Notes under the pieces: model-generated
Told to the model about the DNA's origin: nothing
What the model saw: only the letters and a program-made list of their open reading frames with translations
The model's database searches: none
Assembly: GCF_008933605.1 (NCBI RefSeq)
Contig: NZ_WBUS01000003.1
Coordinates: forward strand, 1-61,603
From: Albidovulum sp.
Lineage (GTDB): Bacteria; Pseudomonadota; Alphaproteobacteria; Rhodobacterales; Rhodobacteraceae
Direction of reading: 5' to 3'
Length of the DNA stretch: 61,603 nucleotides
Part shown: piece after piece, positions 46,469 through 56,330 of the stretch
Layout of the letters: the number at the start of each line of letters is the position of its first letter
Position numbering within the stretch: the first letter of the stretch is position 1
Position numbers and translations under genes: made by a program

Positions 46469-47376
46469 CCGGCCTCCGGCCCGAAATGCGGGGTACCCCG
46501 CGTCTCGGACAGCGCCACCTGGCGCTGGCGCTCGCGGAAGCGCGCGCGGTCCGCGTTCGTGAACTCGTGGCGACACGAGGGGCAGGAGACACCCTCCTCG
46601 AAATCCCGATGCGCGCGGTCCGCCGCCGCGAAGGGCCGTCGGCAGGCGCGGCACAACCCGTGGCCGGTGGCCGTCAGACCGTGGCCCACGCTCACCCGCT
46701 CGTCGAAGACGAAGCAGCCGCCCTGCCAGAGGCTCTCCGCTTCCGGAATTTCCTCCAGATACTTCAGGATTCCGCCCTTGAGGTGGAAGACCTCCGCGAC
46801 GCCCTCCCGCAAGAGGAAGCTCGTGGATTTCTCGCAGCGGATGCCGCCGGTGCAGAACATGGCCACGCGCCGGTTGCCGAACCGGGTGGCGTTCGCGCGC
46901 CACCACGACGGGAAGTCGCGGAAGCTCGCGGTGCCAGGATCGACTGCGCCGCGAAAACTGCCGATCGCCACCTCGTAGGCATTGCGCGTGTCGATGACGG
47001 CGACATCCTCGGCCGTGATCAGCGCGTTCCAGTGAGCCGGCTCGACGAGGCGTCCGACGGCGCGGGTGGGATCCACGCCCGCGACACCCATCGTCACGAT
47101 CTCGCGCTTCAGCCGCACCTTCATCCGGCCGAAGGGCATGGCCCGGGTTGTGCTTTCCTTCGCCTCGATTCCGGCGCAGCCCGGCAGCGCGCGGACATGG
47201 GCCAAAACCGCATCGATCCCCTCACGCGGGCCCGCGATGGTGCCGTTGATCCCTTCCCGGGCGAGGAGGAGCGAGCCGCGCACCCCGGCCGCCTCGCAGG
47301 CGGCGAGCAGGGGCGCCCGCAGAGCGGCCGGGTCGGGAAAGGGCGTGAAGCGGTAAAGTGCAGCGACAATTAGCAT
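46405..47376 (-). CDS. trhO: tRNA uridine(34) hydroxylase / rhodanese-domain protein
   Basis: [55 protein letters not shown]...[36 protein letters not shown] (catalytic CTGGIRCEK). Confidence 0.95.
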   Translation of the reverse strand: MLIVAALYRFTPFPDPAALRAPLLAACEAAGVRGSLLLAREGINGTIAGPREGIDAVLAHVRALPGCAGIEAKESTTRAMPFGRMKVRLKREIVTMGVAGVDPTRAVGRLVEPAHWNALITAEDVAVIDTRNAYEVAIGSFRGAVDPGTASFRDFPSWWRANATRFGNRRVAMFCTGGIRCEKSTSFLLREGVAEVFHLKGGILKYLEEIPEAESLWQGGCFVFDERVSVGHGLTATGHGLCRACRRPFAAADRAHRDFEEGVSCPSCRHEFTNADRARFRERQRQVALSETRGTPHFGPEAGHRPRKAKSLSNRSGPTRDQS

Positions 47377-47476
47377 GCGCCCGCTCATAGTCGCGCCACC
47401 GGGTCCGGGGCAACCCCGCCATTGACCTGAGGCCGGACGCATCCTAGCAACGGAAAACCCTTGCGAGAGGTGAAAG

Positions 47477-48085
47477 ATGCGCGACGCGACCCATGCCCTC
47501 ATCGTCATCGACGTGCAGAACGACTTCTGCCCGGGCGGTGCGCTCGCGGTCGCGGGCGGCGACGAGATCATCCCCCGCGTCAACGCCCTGATGGCCGAGT
47601 TTGCGGTGAAGGTCCTGACCCAGGACTGGCACCCGGCGGATCACGCCTCCTTCGCCGCGAACCACCCCGGCGCCCAGCCCTTCACGCTGGCCGAGATGCC
47701 GTATGGGCCGCAGGTTCTCTGGCCAGCTCACTGCGTCCAGGGCACGACGGGCGCGGCCTTCCACCCCGCGCTTGCCACCGACCCGGCCGACCTCGTGATC
47801 CGCAAGGGCTTCCGTGCCGCCATAGACAGCTACTCCGCCTTCTTCGAGAACGACCACCGGACGCCGACCGGCCTCGAAGGATACCTGCGCACGCGCGGCG
47901 CGACCCGACTCACCCTCGTCGGCCTCGCAACCGATTTCTGCGTCGCCTATTCCGCCGTCGACGCCGCACGGCTCGGCTTCGAGGTGACGGTGCTTGAAGG
48001 CGCCTGCCGCGCCATCGACCTTGACGGCTCGCTCGCGAAGGCGCGCGCCGACATGCGTGCCGCCGGCGTGCGGCTGGAGGCGTGA
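47477..48085 (+). CDS. pncA: Bifunctional nicotinamidase/pyrazinamidase
   Basis: [34 protein letters not shown]...[14 protein letters not shown]...[35 protein letters not shown]. Confidence 0.97.
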   Translation: MRDATHALIVIDVQNDFCPGGALAVAGGDEIIPRVNALMAEFAVKVLTQDWHPADHASFAANHPGAQPFTLAEMPYGPQVLWPAHCVQGTTGAAFHPALATDPADLVIRKGFRAAIDSYSAFFENDHRTPTGLEGYLRTRGATRLTLVGLATDFCVAYSAVDAARLGFEVTVLEGACRAIDLDGSLAKARADMRAAGVRLEA

Positions 48086-49378
48086 ATGGTCGATATCGCC
48101 ACCCGTGTCTATAACCACAACTGGAAGATCGACCCGATCGTCCGGTCGCTGATCGACACCGATTTCTACAAGCTCCTGATGTGCCAGTCGGTACTGCGGA
48201 ACCGGCCCGACACGACCGTCACCTTCAGCCTGATCAACCGCACGACGCGGATCCCGCTCGCCCGGGTCATCGACGAGGGGGAGCTCAGGGAACAGCTCGA
48301 CCACGTCCGCTCGCTCAAGCTGACCCGGGGCGAGTCGACCTGGCTTCGCGGCAACACCTTCTACGGCAAGCGGCAGATGTTCTCGTCCAGCTTCATGGAA
48401 TGGTTCGAGGCGCTGCGCCTGCCACCCTATCACCTCGAACGCCGCGGCGATCAGTTCGAGCTCACCTTCGAGGGCAAGTGGCCGGAGGTGATGCTCTGGG
48501 AAATCCCCGCACTCGCCGTGCTGATGGAACTGCGGTCCCGCGCCGTCCTTGCCACCATGGGCAAGTTCGAGCTTCAGGTGCTCTACGCCCGCGCGATGAC
48601 GCGGCTCTGGGAGAAGATCGAGCGCCTGCGCCGGATCGAGGGGCTGAAGATCGCCGATTTCGGCACGCGGCGGCGGCATTCCTTCCTCTGGCAGGACTGG
48701 GCCGTGCAGGCGATGATCGAGGGTCTTGGCGATGCCTTCATCGGCACATCGAACTGCCGGATCGCCATGCGTCGCGACATCGAGGCCATCGGCACGAACG
48801 CGCATGAACTGCCGATGGTCCTCGCCGCCCTCGCCGACACCGATGAAGAACTGCGCGAGGCGCCCTACAAGGTCCTCGCGGACTGGCACGAAGAGCATTC
48901 CGGTAACCTCCGCATCATCCTGCCCGACACCTACGGCACCGAGGGCTTCCTCAGGAACGCACCCGACTGGCTCGCCGGCTGGACGGGGGTGCGGATCGAC
49001 TCCGGCGATCCCTTCGTCGGCGCCGAGACCGCGATCGATTGGTGGAAGGACCGTGGCGAGGATCCGACGAAGAAGCTCGTGATCTTTTCCGACGGGCTAG
49101 ACGTGGAACTGATCGAGGCGCTGCACGCGCGCTTTGCCGGGCGGGTGAAGGTCTCCTTCGGCTGGGGCACGCTGCTTACCAACGATTTCCGCGGCTTCGC
49201 GCCGAACGACGGGCTCGCGCCCTTCAGCCTCGTCTGCAAGGCCGTGAGCGCGAACGGCCGGCCGACCGTGAAGCTCTCGGACAATCCCAACAAGGCGACC
49301 GGTCCTGCCGATGAGATCGCGCGCTACAAGCGGGTCTTCGGCGTCGGCGAACAGAAAAGCATCGAGGTGGTCGTCTGA
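48086..49378 (+). CDS. pncB: Nicotinate phosphoribosyltransferase
   Basis: [40 protein letters not shown]...[54 protein letters not shown]; directly adjacent to the pncA stop. Confidence 0.97.
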   Translation: MVDIATRVYNHNWKIDPIVRSLIDTDFYKLLMCQSVLRNRPDTTVTFSLINRTTRIPLARVIDEGELREQLDHVRSLKLTRGESTWLRGNTFYGKRQMFSSSFMEWFEALRLPPYHLERRGDQFELTFEGKWPEVMLWEIPALAVLMELRSRAVLATMGKFELQVLYARAMTRLWEKIERLRRIEGLKIADFGTRRRHSFLWQDWAVQAMIEGLGDAFIGTSNCRIAMRRDIEAIGTNAHELPMVLAALADTDEELREAPYKVLADWHEEHSGNLRIILPDTYGTEGFLRNAPDWLAGWTGVRIDSGDPFVGAETAIDWWKDRGEDPTKKLVIFSDGLDVELIEALHARFAGRVKVSFGWGTLLTNDFRGFAPNDGLAPFSLVCKAVSANGRPTVKLSDNPNKATGPADEIARYKRVFGVGEQKSIEVVV

Positions 49379-49409
49379 TCCCTGTCGGGACGCCACAGGG
49401 AGGTCACGC

Positions 49410-50531
49410 ATGACGGATCCGCATCGCTCTACACCGTCCGGAAAGCCCCGCGCCCGCGGCCTCGGCCTTGTGGTCGAGGGCATGCCGGGCCCATGGAACG
49501 CCATCACCGACGTCCCGGGCGTCGCGGTCGGCTACACGACATTGATCGCGGGGCAGGGGCCGCTTGTCGTCGGGCAGGGACCGGTCCGCACCGGCGTCAC
49601 CGCGATCCTGCCCCGCCCGGTGGAGGATGTGCAGGCGCCGGTCTTCGCCGGCTTCCACAGCTTCAACGGCAATGGAGAGCTGACGGGCGTCCACTACATC
49701 GCCGAGGCCGGCAAGTTCGCGCTGCCGGTCACAATCACCAACACTCATTCCTGCGGGCTGACGCGCGACGCCACGATCCGCTGGGCCGTCCGCCGCTTCG
49801 CCGGCCGCTTCGACGAGGATTTCGCGCTGCCGGTCGCGGCCGAGACATATGACGGATTCCTGAACGACATCAACGGCTTCCATGTCCGGGAGGATCACGT
49901 TTTCGCCGCCATCGACGGCGCCGTCGCGGGGCCCGTCGAGGAAGGCAGCGTCGGCGGCGGGACGGGCATGAAGTGCTTCGGCTTCAAGGCCGGCTCCGGC
50001 ACCGCCTCGCGGCGCGTGACCCACGGCGGGACCGGCTACACGCTCGGGGCCTTCGTGCAGGCGAACTTCGGCGCGCGGGGCGATCTCACCGTGCTCGGCC
50101 GGCGGATCGGCAGTGCCTTCGACGCCGTGCCGATGCGCCGCGCGACGCCTGACCGGGACCTCTCCTCGATCATAGCGGTGATCGCCACCGACGCGCCCTT
50201 CCTGCCGCACCAGCTCCGCCGGATCGCCCAGCGGGCGACGGTGGGCGTTGCGCGGATGGGGGGCTTTGGCCGGCACGGCTCGGGCGACATCTTTCTCGCC
50301 TTTTCCACCGCGAACCGGGCGATCATGGGCGGCGCGGGCGAGGCGCTCCTGACGGCGGCATGGGTGCCGGACGAACAGATCGACGCCTTTTTCGAGGCGG
50401 CCGCGCAGGCGGTGGAGGAGGCGATCCTGAACGCCATGGTCGCGAACGCGGACATGGAGGGACGCGACGGCAACTTCGTTCCCGCCATCCCGCATGACCG
50501 TTTGCGCGAGGCGCTGGGCCTCTCCGCCTAG
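49410..50531 (+). CDS. P1/S58 family peptidase (DmpA-like D-aminopeptidase)
   Basis: GLVVEGMPGPWNAITDVPGVAVGYTTLI...GTGMKCFGFKAGSGTASR...LGAFVQANFGARGDLTVLG. Confidence 0.92.
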   Translation: MTDPHRSTPSGKPRARGLGLVVEGMPGPWNAITDVPGVAVGYTTLIAGQGPLVVGQGPVRTGVTAILPRPVEDVQAPVFAGFHSFNGNGELTGVHYIAEAGKFALPVTITNTHSCGLTRDATIRWAVRRFAGRFDEDFALPVAAETYDGFLNDINGFHVREDHVFAAIDGAVAGPVEEGSVGGGTGMKCFGFKAGSGTASRRVTHGGTGYTLGAFVQANFGARGDLTVLGRRIGSAFDAVPMRRATPDRDLSSIIAVIATDAPFLPHQLRRIAQRATVGVARMGGFGRHGSGDIFLAFSTANRAIMGGAGEALLTAAWVPDEQIDAFFEAAAQAVEEAILNAMVANADMEGRDGNFVPAIPHDRLREALGLSA

Positions 50532-50580
50532 GGCCTCGCCGGGGCGGTCCTGCTGCGGCAAGGGGCGCGGCATGGCACCC

Positions 50581-50620
50581 CTACCTCCCCTCCCCCTTGT
50601 GGGGAAGGGAGGGGGAGGGT
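50581..50620. repeat. Near-palindromic C/G-tract repeat with putative G-quadruplex (GGGGAAGGGAGGGGGAGGG at 50601-50619)
   Basis: CTACCTCCCCTCCCCCTTGTGGGGAAGGGAGGGGGAGGGT between convergent genes. Confidence 0.6.
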
Positions 50621-50648
50621 GCTGGCCCGCAATCGCCGCCGGAAACCC

Positions 50649-52061
50649 TCAGCCCCGCGCCGGGATCGGCGGGCTCACCTCGGGCGGAAGCGGGCAGCGG
50701 TAGGGCTCGCGCGTCAGATGCGCCGCGTGCTCGGCCTTCGCCGCGGCCAGGAGGTCGGGCCGCGTGAAAAGGTCGCGCCCCGTCGCCGCCATGACCTTCG
50801 CGGCATGGACCATCCCCTTGTGCGCCGCCGGCATCTTTCCCTGCGCCGTCAGCTGCCAGGAATGGAACGGCGTGCCGATGGCGCAGGTCGCGACCCAGGC
50901 CTGAACCGTCGGCACCGCCCAGCTGACGTCGCCCACGTCGGTCGAGCCGAGCGAGGCGCCGGCGCCCGCGTCGAGCGGCACGACGAAGTCGCAGAGTGCC
51001 AGGCCCCGCTCGACCGGCCGCCCCAGCTGGCGGAACGTGTCGGCGATATGCTCCTCGGTCAGCGTCGCGCGGATGGCCTCCGCGAAGGGCAGGTCCTCGG
51101 CGTCGAAATCCACCGGACCCAGACGCTCCATGTTCGCCTGCATCGCCTCTTCCAGAACCCGGTTTCCAAGAAGGTCCGACACGGCGGAAACCACCCGCGT
51201 CTCCACCCGCGTCTCGGTCATCATGGCGGCGCCCTCGGCGATCTTGCGAACCCGCTCCACCAGCGCGTTGAGGTCCCTGAGCCGCCGGGTGCGGACGAGC
51301 TGGCGCACTGTCGCCTTCGCCGGCACCACGTTCGGCGCCGTGCCGCCGGCGTCGAGATAGGCGTAGTGGATCCGCGCGCCCGGCGGCATGTGCTCGCGCA
51401 GGTAATTCACGCCCACGTTCATCAGTTCCACCGCGTCGAGCGCGGAACGCCCCAGTTCCGGCGCCCCGGCCGCGTGGGCGGCACGGCCGAGGAAGGTGAA
51501 GTCGATCCGCGTGTTGGCCAGCGAATTGGCGTGGAAGACGCCGGTGTAGTCCGCCGGATGCCAGCTGATCGCCGCGTCCACATCGTCGAAGAGGCCCGCG
51601 CGCACCATGAAGGTCTTCGCGGCCCCGCCCTCCTCGGCGGGGCAGCCGTAGTAGCGCACCCGGCCGGGTGTTCGCGTCTCGGCAAGCCAGTCCCTGAGCG
51701 CGACGGCGGCCATCAGTGCCGCCGTGCCGAGCAGGTTGTGGCCGCAGCCGTGGCCGAACCGTCCCAGCGGCCGCTCTTCCGCCACACCCGGCTCCTGCCC
51801 CAGCTCCGGCAGGGCATCGTACTCTCCGAGGATCGCGATCACAGGGCCTCCGGTCCCCCACTCTCCCATGACTGCCGTCGGGATGCCCGCGAGGTCCCGG
51901 GTGATCCGGGCGCCCATGGCCTCGAGCATCGCCGCATGGGCCGCGCAGCTTTCGGTTTCGGTATAGGCGACCTCCGGCGTGTCGAAGACCCGATCGGCAA
52001 GGCCGATGAACGCCTCCCTGTGGCGCTCCGCGATATCCCAGATACGGTCGGTGTTCTGCAT
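50649..52061 (-). CDS. M20 family amidohydrolase (AbgB-like)
   Basis: MQNTDRIWDIAERHREAFIGLADRVFDTPEVAYTETESCAAHAAMLEAMGARITRDLAGIPTAVMGEWGTGGPVIAILGEYDALPELGQEPG...GHGCGHNLLGTAALMAAVAL. Confidence 0.92.
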   Translation of the reverse strand: MQNTDRIWDIAERHREAFIGLADRVFDTPEVAYTETESCAAHAAMLEAMGARITRDLAGIPTAVMGEWGTGGPVIAILGEYDALPELGQEPGVAEERPLGRFGHGCGHNLLGTAALMAAVALRDWLAETRTPGRVRYYGCPAEEGGAAKTFMVRAGLFDDVDAAISWHPADYTGVFHANSLANTRIDFTFLGRAAHAAGAPELGRSALDAVELMNVGVNYLREHMPPGARIHYAYLDAGGTAPNVVPAKATVRQLVRTRRLRDLNALVERVRKIAEGAAMMTETRVETRVVSAVSDLLGNRVLEEAMQANMERLGPVDFDAEDLPFAEAIRATLTEEHIADTFRQLGRPVERGLALCDFVVPLDAGAGASLGSTDVGDVSWAVPTVQAWVATCAIGTPFHSWQLTAQGKMPAAHKGMVHAAKVMAATGRDLFTRPDLLAAAKAEHAAHLTREPYRCPLPPEVSPPIPARG

Positions 52062-52140
52062 CCCTGCCTCCGTCGCTCCCGCGTCAGATTGCCCGCCCCG
52101 CGTGGCGGAGGCCAGAGGCGAAATCCCTTGCGAGTCCGCG

Positions 52141-52180
52141 CACTCCGGTGAATAATACGATTGTATAATTCACCGGAGTG
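52141..52180. promoter_or_regulatory. Putative TetR-family operator: perfect 13-bp inverted repeat
   Basis: CACTCCGGTGAAT - AATACGATTGTATA - ATTCACCGGAGTG; contains TATAAT (52164-52169); lies between the divergent amidohydrolase and TetR genes. Confidence 0.75.
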
Positions 52181-52189
52181 CCAGGAGCC

Positions 52190-52825
52190 ATGACCGCCGA
52201 CCGCCGCAAGTTCACGCGCGAGGAGCCCGAGACCCGGCGCGCCGACCTCATCGCGGCGGTTCTCGACCTCATGGCGGAGGCCGGGCCGGCAGAGACGACC
52301 GTGCGCGCCATCGCCGATGCGGCGGGGCTCTCGCCCGGCATGATCCGGCATCACTTCACCTCGAAGGAGGACTTGGTGAACGCCGCCTACGAAGCGCACA
52401 TGGCCCGCCAGATCGCGGATTCCGAACGCGCGCTCGGCGCCGGCAACGCCCGCGAGCGGCTTCGCCGTTTCGTTTCTGCCTCGCTGACGCCGCCCGTCGT
52501 CGATCCGCGCGCGGTGTCGCTCTGGGCGGCGTTCCTGCACATGGTCCGCCGCGATCCGGCGATGCGGGCGACGCACGAGGCGACCTACCTCGCCTACCGC
52601 GACCGGCTTCAGGGGCTGATAGCTGCAGCCCTTGCCGAAGCCGGCCGGATCGCGGGGCGCGCGGAACTCCGACGCCTCGCCATTGCCTGCAACGCCGTCA
52701 TCGACGGACTCTGGCTCGAGGCCGGGGTGCTGCCCGAAGCCTTCGTGGCGGGCGAGATCGAGACCCTCGGCCTCGTCTCGGTGGGCGCCCTGCTCGGCCT
52801 CGACCTCGCGGGGGGCGCCGCATGA
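52190..52825 (+). CDS. TetR family transcriptional regulator (BetI-like)
   Basis: TRRADLIAAVLDLMAEAGPAETTVRAIADAAGLSPGMIRHHFTSKEDLVNAAYEAHM helix-turn-helix. Alternative GTG start at 52178. Confidence 0.92.
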   Translation: MTADRRKFTREEPETRRADLIAAVLDLMAEAGPAETTVRAIADAAGLSPGMIRHHFTSKEDLVNAAYEAHMARQIADSERALGAGNARERLRRFVSASLTPPVVDPRAVSLWAAFLHMVRRDPAMRATHEATYLAYRDRLQGLIAAALAEAGRIAGRAELRRLAIACNAVIDGLWLEAGVLPEAFVAGEIETLGLVSVGALLGLDLAGGAA

Positions 52826-54012
52826 GGTATTCCCCGGTGCTCGACCGCCTCGCCGGTCTCGGCTCGGCGAAGTGGGCGGTGCACTACGCTGCCGCCGACT
52901 TCGCCGCCCGCGGCCGCGACGTGATCGACCTGACGATCGGCAATCCCGACGTGGCAGCGCCGGACGATCTCCTTGAGTGCGCCGTCGCCGCCATGCGCGC
53001 GGGTCGCACCCAGTACTCCACCGGCCGCGGCGAGCCCGCCCTTCGCGCGGCGCTTGCGGCGCGCTACGCCGCCCGTGCGGGTCGCCCGGTCTCGCCCGAT
53101 CAGGTGCTCTGCTTCCCCGGCACGCAGACCGCGCTCTACGCCGTTCTCATGGGGCTGGCGGAACCCGGCGGCGAGGTGCTGGTCGGTGACCCGATGTATG
53201 CCACCTACGAGGCCGTGATCCGGGCGGGCGGCGCGCTGCCCGTCCCGGTGCCGCTGCGCGCCGAAAGGGGCTTCCGGATCTCGGCCGAGGACCTCTCCGC
53301 CCGAGTCACGCCGCGCAGCCGCGCCATTCTCCTCAACACGCCGCACAACCCCACCGGGGCAGTGCTGACCCCGGCCGACCTCGCAGCCATCGGCGACGTC
53401 GCCCGCGCCCACGACCTCTGGATCGTCTCCGACGAAGTCTACGAGGAACTGGTGTTCGACGGTACGCCCTTTGCCTCGCCCTTCGACCGGACGGAGCTTG
53501 CCGACCGCACGGTCGCCGTCTCGTCGATCTCGAAATCCCACGCGGCCCCCGGCTTTCGCTCCGGCTGGGCGGTCTGTTCCGCCGACTGCGCCGGTCGCCT
53601 GCTGCCGCTCTCGGAAACCATGCTTTTCGGCAACCAGCCCTTCATCGCCGACATGACGGCCGAGGCCATCGCCGCGCCCTCGGCCGTCGCCGCCGGGATG
53701 CGTGCGCGCTTCGCCGCCCGCGCCCGCTACCTCGCCGACCGGCTCGCGCAGGAAACCGCACTCTCTGTCCACCGGCCCGAAGCGGGGATGTTCGCGCTCG
53801 TCGAGGTCTCCGCGACGGGGCGGGACGACTCCGCCTACGCGATGGACCTGCTGGAGGCGACCGGCGTCGCGGTCATGCCCGGCACTTCCTTCGGCGAAAG
53901 CCTCGCCGGCTGGGTGCGCGTCGCGCTCACCGTGGATGACGCGCGTTTCCGGACCGCGGTCGACCGGATCGTCACCTACTCGGCGGCGCCGAAGGCGCGG
54001 GCGCGCGCCTGA
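52822..54012 (+). CDS. Class I/II PLP-dependent aminotransferase
   Basis: DVIDLTIGNPDVAAPDDLLE...PHNPTGAVLTPADL...VSSISKSHAAPGFRSGWAV (PLP lysine). ATGA overlap with the TetR gene. Confidence 0.93.
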   Translation: MRYSPVLDRLAGLGSAKWAVHYAAADFAARGRDVIDLTIGNPDVAAPDDLLECAVAAMRAGRTQYSTGRGEPALRAALAARYAARAGRPVSPDQVLCFPGTQTALYAVLMGLAEPGGEVLVGDPMYATYEAVIRAGGALPVPVPLRAERGFRISAEDLSARVTPRSRAILLNTPHNPTGAVLTPADLAAIGDVARAHDLWIVSDEVYEELVFDGTPFASPFDRTELADRTVAVSSISKSHAAPGFRSGWAVCSADCAGRLLPLSETMLFGNQPFIADMTAEAIAAPSAVAAGMRARFAARARYLADRLAQETALSVHRPEAGMFALVEVSATGRDDSAYAMDLLEATGVAVMPGTSFGESLAGWVRVALTVDDARFRTAVDRIVTYSAAPKARARA

Positions 54013-54018
54013 CCGGCT

Positions 54019-54885
54019 TCAGCAGCCGGGCTCGAAGGCATCAATGATCGCCGCCGCCTCGTCCGCCGTCTCGACATAGCGGAAAAGCGTCAGATCCTCG
54101 GGCGAGATCGTGCCGGCCTCTGCGAGGGCCTGCCAGTTGATCACCCGCTCCCAGAAATCGCGGCCGAAAAGCAGGAAGGGCACGGGCCGCATCCGCCCGG
54201 TCTGGATCAGGGTCAGGCTCTCGAACATCTCGTCGAGGGTGCCGAAGCCGCCGGGGAAGATGCAGATGGCCCGCGCGCGCATCAGGAAATGCATCTTGCG
54301 GATCGCGAAGTAGTGGAAGTTGAAGCAGAGGTCGGGCGTCACATAGGCGTTCGGCGCCTGTTCGTGCGGCAGCACGATGTTGAGGCCGATGGAATGGCCG
54401 CCCGCGTCGGCCGCGCCGCGGTTCCCCGCCTCCATGATCCCCGGCCCGCCGCCCGTCACGATCACATTCTCGCGGCCGTAGCTCTCAAGGCTGCGCTCGG
54501 TCATCAGGCGTGCGAGCTTGCGCGCCTCGTCGTACCAGCCGGCGAGCCGCGCCGCGCCGCGCGCGGCCTCGGACTGCGCGCCCGCAGCCGTCTCGATCAC
54601 CGGCGCCTCGACCTGCGCCGCGGTGCCGCTCGGGTCCGGGATGCGCGCGCTGCCCATCAGAACGATGGTCGATTCGATCCCGCGCTCGTCCATGATCATC
54701 TGAGGCTTGAGAAGCTCGAGCTGCAGCCGCACCGGCCTCAGCTCCTCGCGCATCATGAAATCGGCATCCGTGAAGGCCAGCCGGTAGGCCGGCGCGCGCG
54801 TCTGGGGCGTGTCCGGGATGCGTGCGAAGGTTTCCACGTCGTCGTGGCTGTCGCGGAACGGATGGCTCCTCGCATCGTCTTTCAT
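54019..54885 (-). CDS. LOG-family / TIGR00730-type Rossmann-fold protein
   Basis: [35 protein letters not shown]...[21 protein letters not shown] (PGGxGTxxE motif). Confidence 0.92.
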   Translation of the reverse strand: MKDDARSHPFRDSHDDVETFARIPDTPQTRAPAYRLAFTDADFMMREELRPVRLQLELLKPQMIMDERGIESTIVLMGSARIPDPSGTAAQVEAPVIETAAGAQSEAARGAARLAGWYDEARKLARLMTERSLESYGRENVIVTGGGPGIMEAGNRGAADAGGHSIGLNIVLPHEQAPNAYVTPDLCFNFHYFAIRKMHFLMRARAICIFPGGFGTLDEMFESLTLIQTGRMRPVPFLLFGRDFWERVINWQALAEAGTISPEDLTLFRYVETADEAAAIIDAFEPGC

Positions 54886-55050
54886 ATGTCGTCCTGCTCT
54901 CTGCATGCCCCAGAAGTAACCCGCCCGGGGCTTTTCGGCCAGCATCGCAGCGCGCAATGGCGAAACTGTGACGGGGGGCAGCGCATTGCCTCGCGCGGCC
55001 GCGCGTCCTATAGGGCAGGGGTCGCAGGACCGTCAGAGGGGGACCGCCGG

Positions 55051-55878
55051 ATGCAGCATGCCGAACTCGAAGCCGCGATCGAATCCGCCTGGGAGGCGCG
55101 CGACAGCATCACGCCGGCGACGAAGGGCGAGGCGCGCGAGGCGATCGGCGCGACGCTCGCGGCGCTCGACAGCGGCAAGCTGCGCGTCGCCGAGCGGCAG
55201 CCGGATGGGCAGTGGCGGGTCAACCAGTGGGCGAAGAAGGCCGTGCTCCTCGGTTTCCGCCTCAAGGACATGGCGCAGCAGACCGGCGGGCCGCAGGGCA
55301 GTTCCTGGTGGGACAAGGTGGACTCGAAGTTCGCCGGCTGGGGCGATGCCGAATGGAAGGCCGCCGGCTTCCGCGCCGTGCCGAACTGCATCGTCCGCAA
55401 GTCGGCCTACATCGCGCCGGGCGTGGTGCTCATGCCCTCCTTCGTCAACCTCGGTGCCTATGTCGATGCGGGCACGATGGTGGACACCTGGGCCACCGTC
55501 GGCTCCTGCGCCCAGATCGGCAAGAACGTCCACCTCTCCGGCGGCGTCGGCATCGGCGGCGTGCTCGAACCGATGCAGGCGGGTCCCACGATCATCGAGG
55601 ACAACTGCTTCATCGGCGCGCGCTCGGAGGTCGTCGAAGGCTGCATCGTCCGCGAAGGCTCCGTCCTCGGCATGGGGGTCTTCATCGGCAAGTCCACGAA
55701 GATCGTCGACCGGGAAACCGGCGCGGTGACCTATGGCGAGGTTCCGGCGGGCTCCGTCGTCGTCGCGGGCTCGATGCCCTCGAAGGGCGGCATCAATCTC
55801 TACTGTGCCGTCATCGTGAAGCGGGTCGACGCGCAGACCCGGTCCAAGACCTCGATCAACGAACTTCTCCGGGACTGA
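55051..55878 (+). CDS. dapD: 2,3,4,5-tetrahydropyridine-2,6-dicarboxylate N-succinyltransferase
   Basis: [71 protein letters not shown]...[30 protein letters not shown]. Confidence 0.97.
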   Translation: MQHAELEAAIESAWEARDSITPATKGEAREAIGATLAALDSGKLRVAERQPDGQWRVNQWAKKAVLLGFRLKDMAQQTGGPQGSSWWDKVDSKFAGWGDAEWKAAGFRAVPNCIVRKSAYIAPGVVLMPSFVNLGAYVDAGTMVDTWATVGSCAQIGKNVHLSGGVGIGGVLEPMQAGPTIIEDNCFIGARSEVVEGCIVREGSVLGMGVFIGKSTKIVDRETGAVTYGEVPAGSVVVAGSMPSKGGINLYCAVIVKRVDAQTRSKTSINELLRD

Positions 55879-55889
55879 GGGGGCAGGCC

Positions 55890-56321
55890 ATGACCGCACT
55901 GACGCTGGCGAAAGCACAGACCATCGTGGCGGCCGCGCTCGCCCATGCGCGGACCGCGGGCTTCAAGCCCCTCAGCATCGCCGTCCTCGACTCGCGCGGC
56001 GCCCTCGTCGCGGCGGCCAGCGAGGACGGCACCAGCCTGAAGCGGTTCGAAATCGCGCTCGGCAAGGCGCGGGGCGCCGTCGCGCTCGGCCTCGGCTCGC
56101 GCGCCATCGGCCAGATGGCGATCGACCGGCCGCATTTCTTCACAGGCGCCGTCCACGCCGTGGGCGGAGAGATGGTCCCGGTCGCGGGCGGCGTGCTGAT
56201 CCGCGCCGCCGACGGGATGCTGCTCGGTGCGGCGGGTGTCTCGGGCGATACCTCCGACAACGACGAGGCGGCGGGTTCTGCCGGCATCGCCGCGGCCGGG
56301 TTCACCGCCGATGGCGGCTAA
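55890..56321 (+). CDS. GlcG/HbpS family heme-binding-like protein
   Basis: LTLAKAQTIVAAALAHARTAGFKPLSIAVLDSRGALVAAASEDGTSLKRFEIALGKARGAVALGLGSR. Confidence 0.88.
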   Translation: MTALTLAKAQTIVAAALAHARTAGFKPLSIAVLDSRGALVAAASEDGTSLKRFEIALGKARGAVALGLGSRAIGQMAIDRPHFFTGAVHAVGGEMVPVAGGVLIRAADGMLLGAAGVSGDTSDNDEAAGSAGIAAAGFTADGG

Positions 56322-56330
56322 GGCGGCGCG

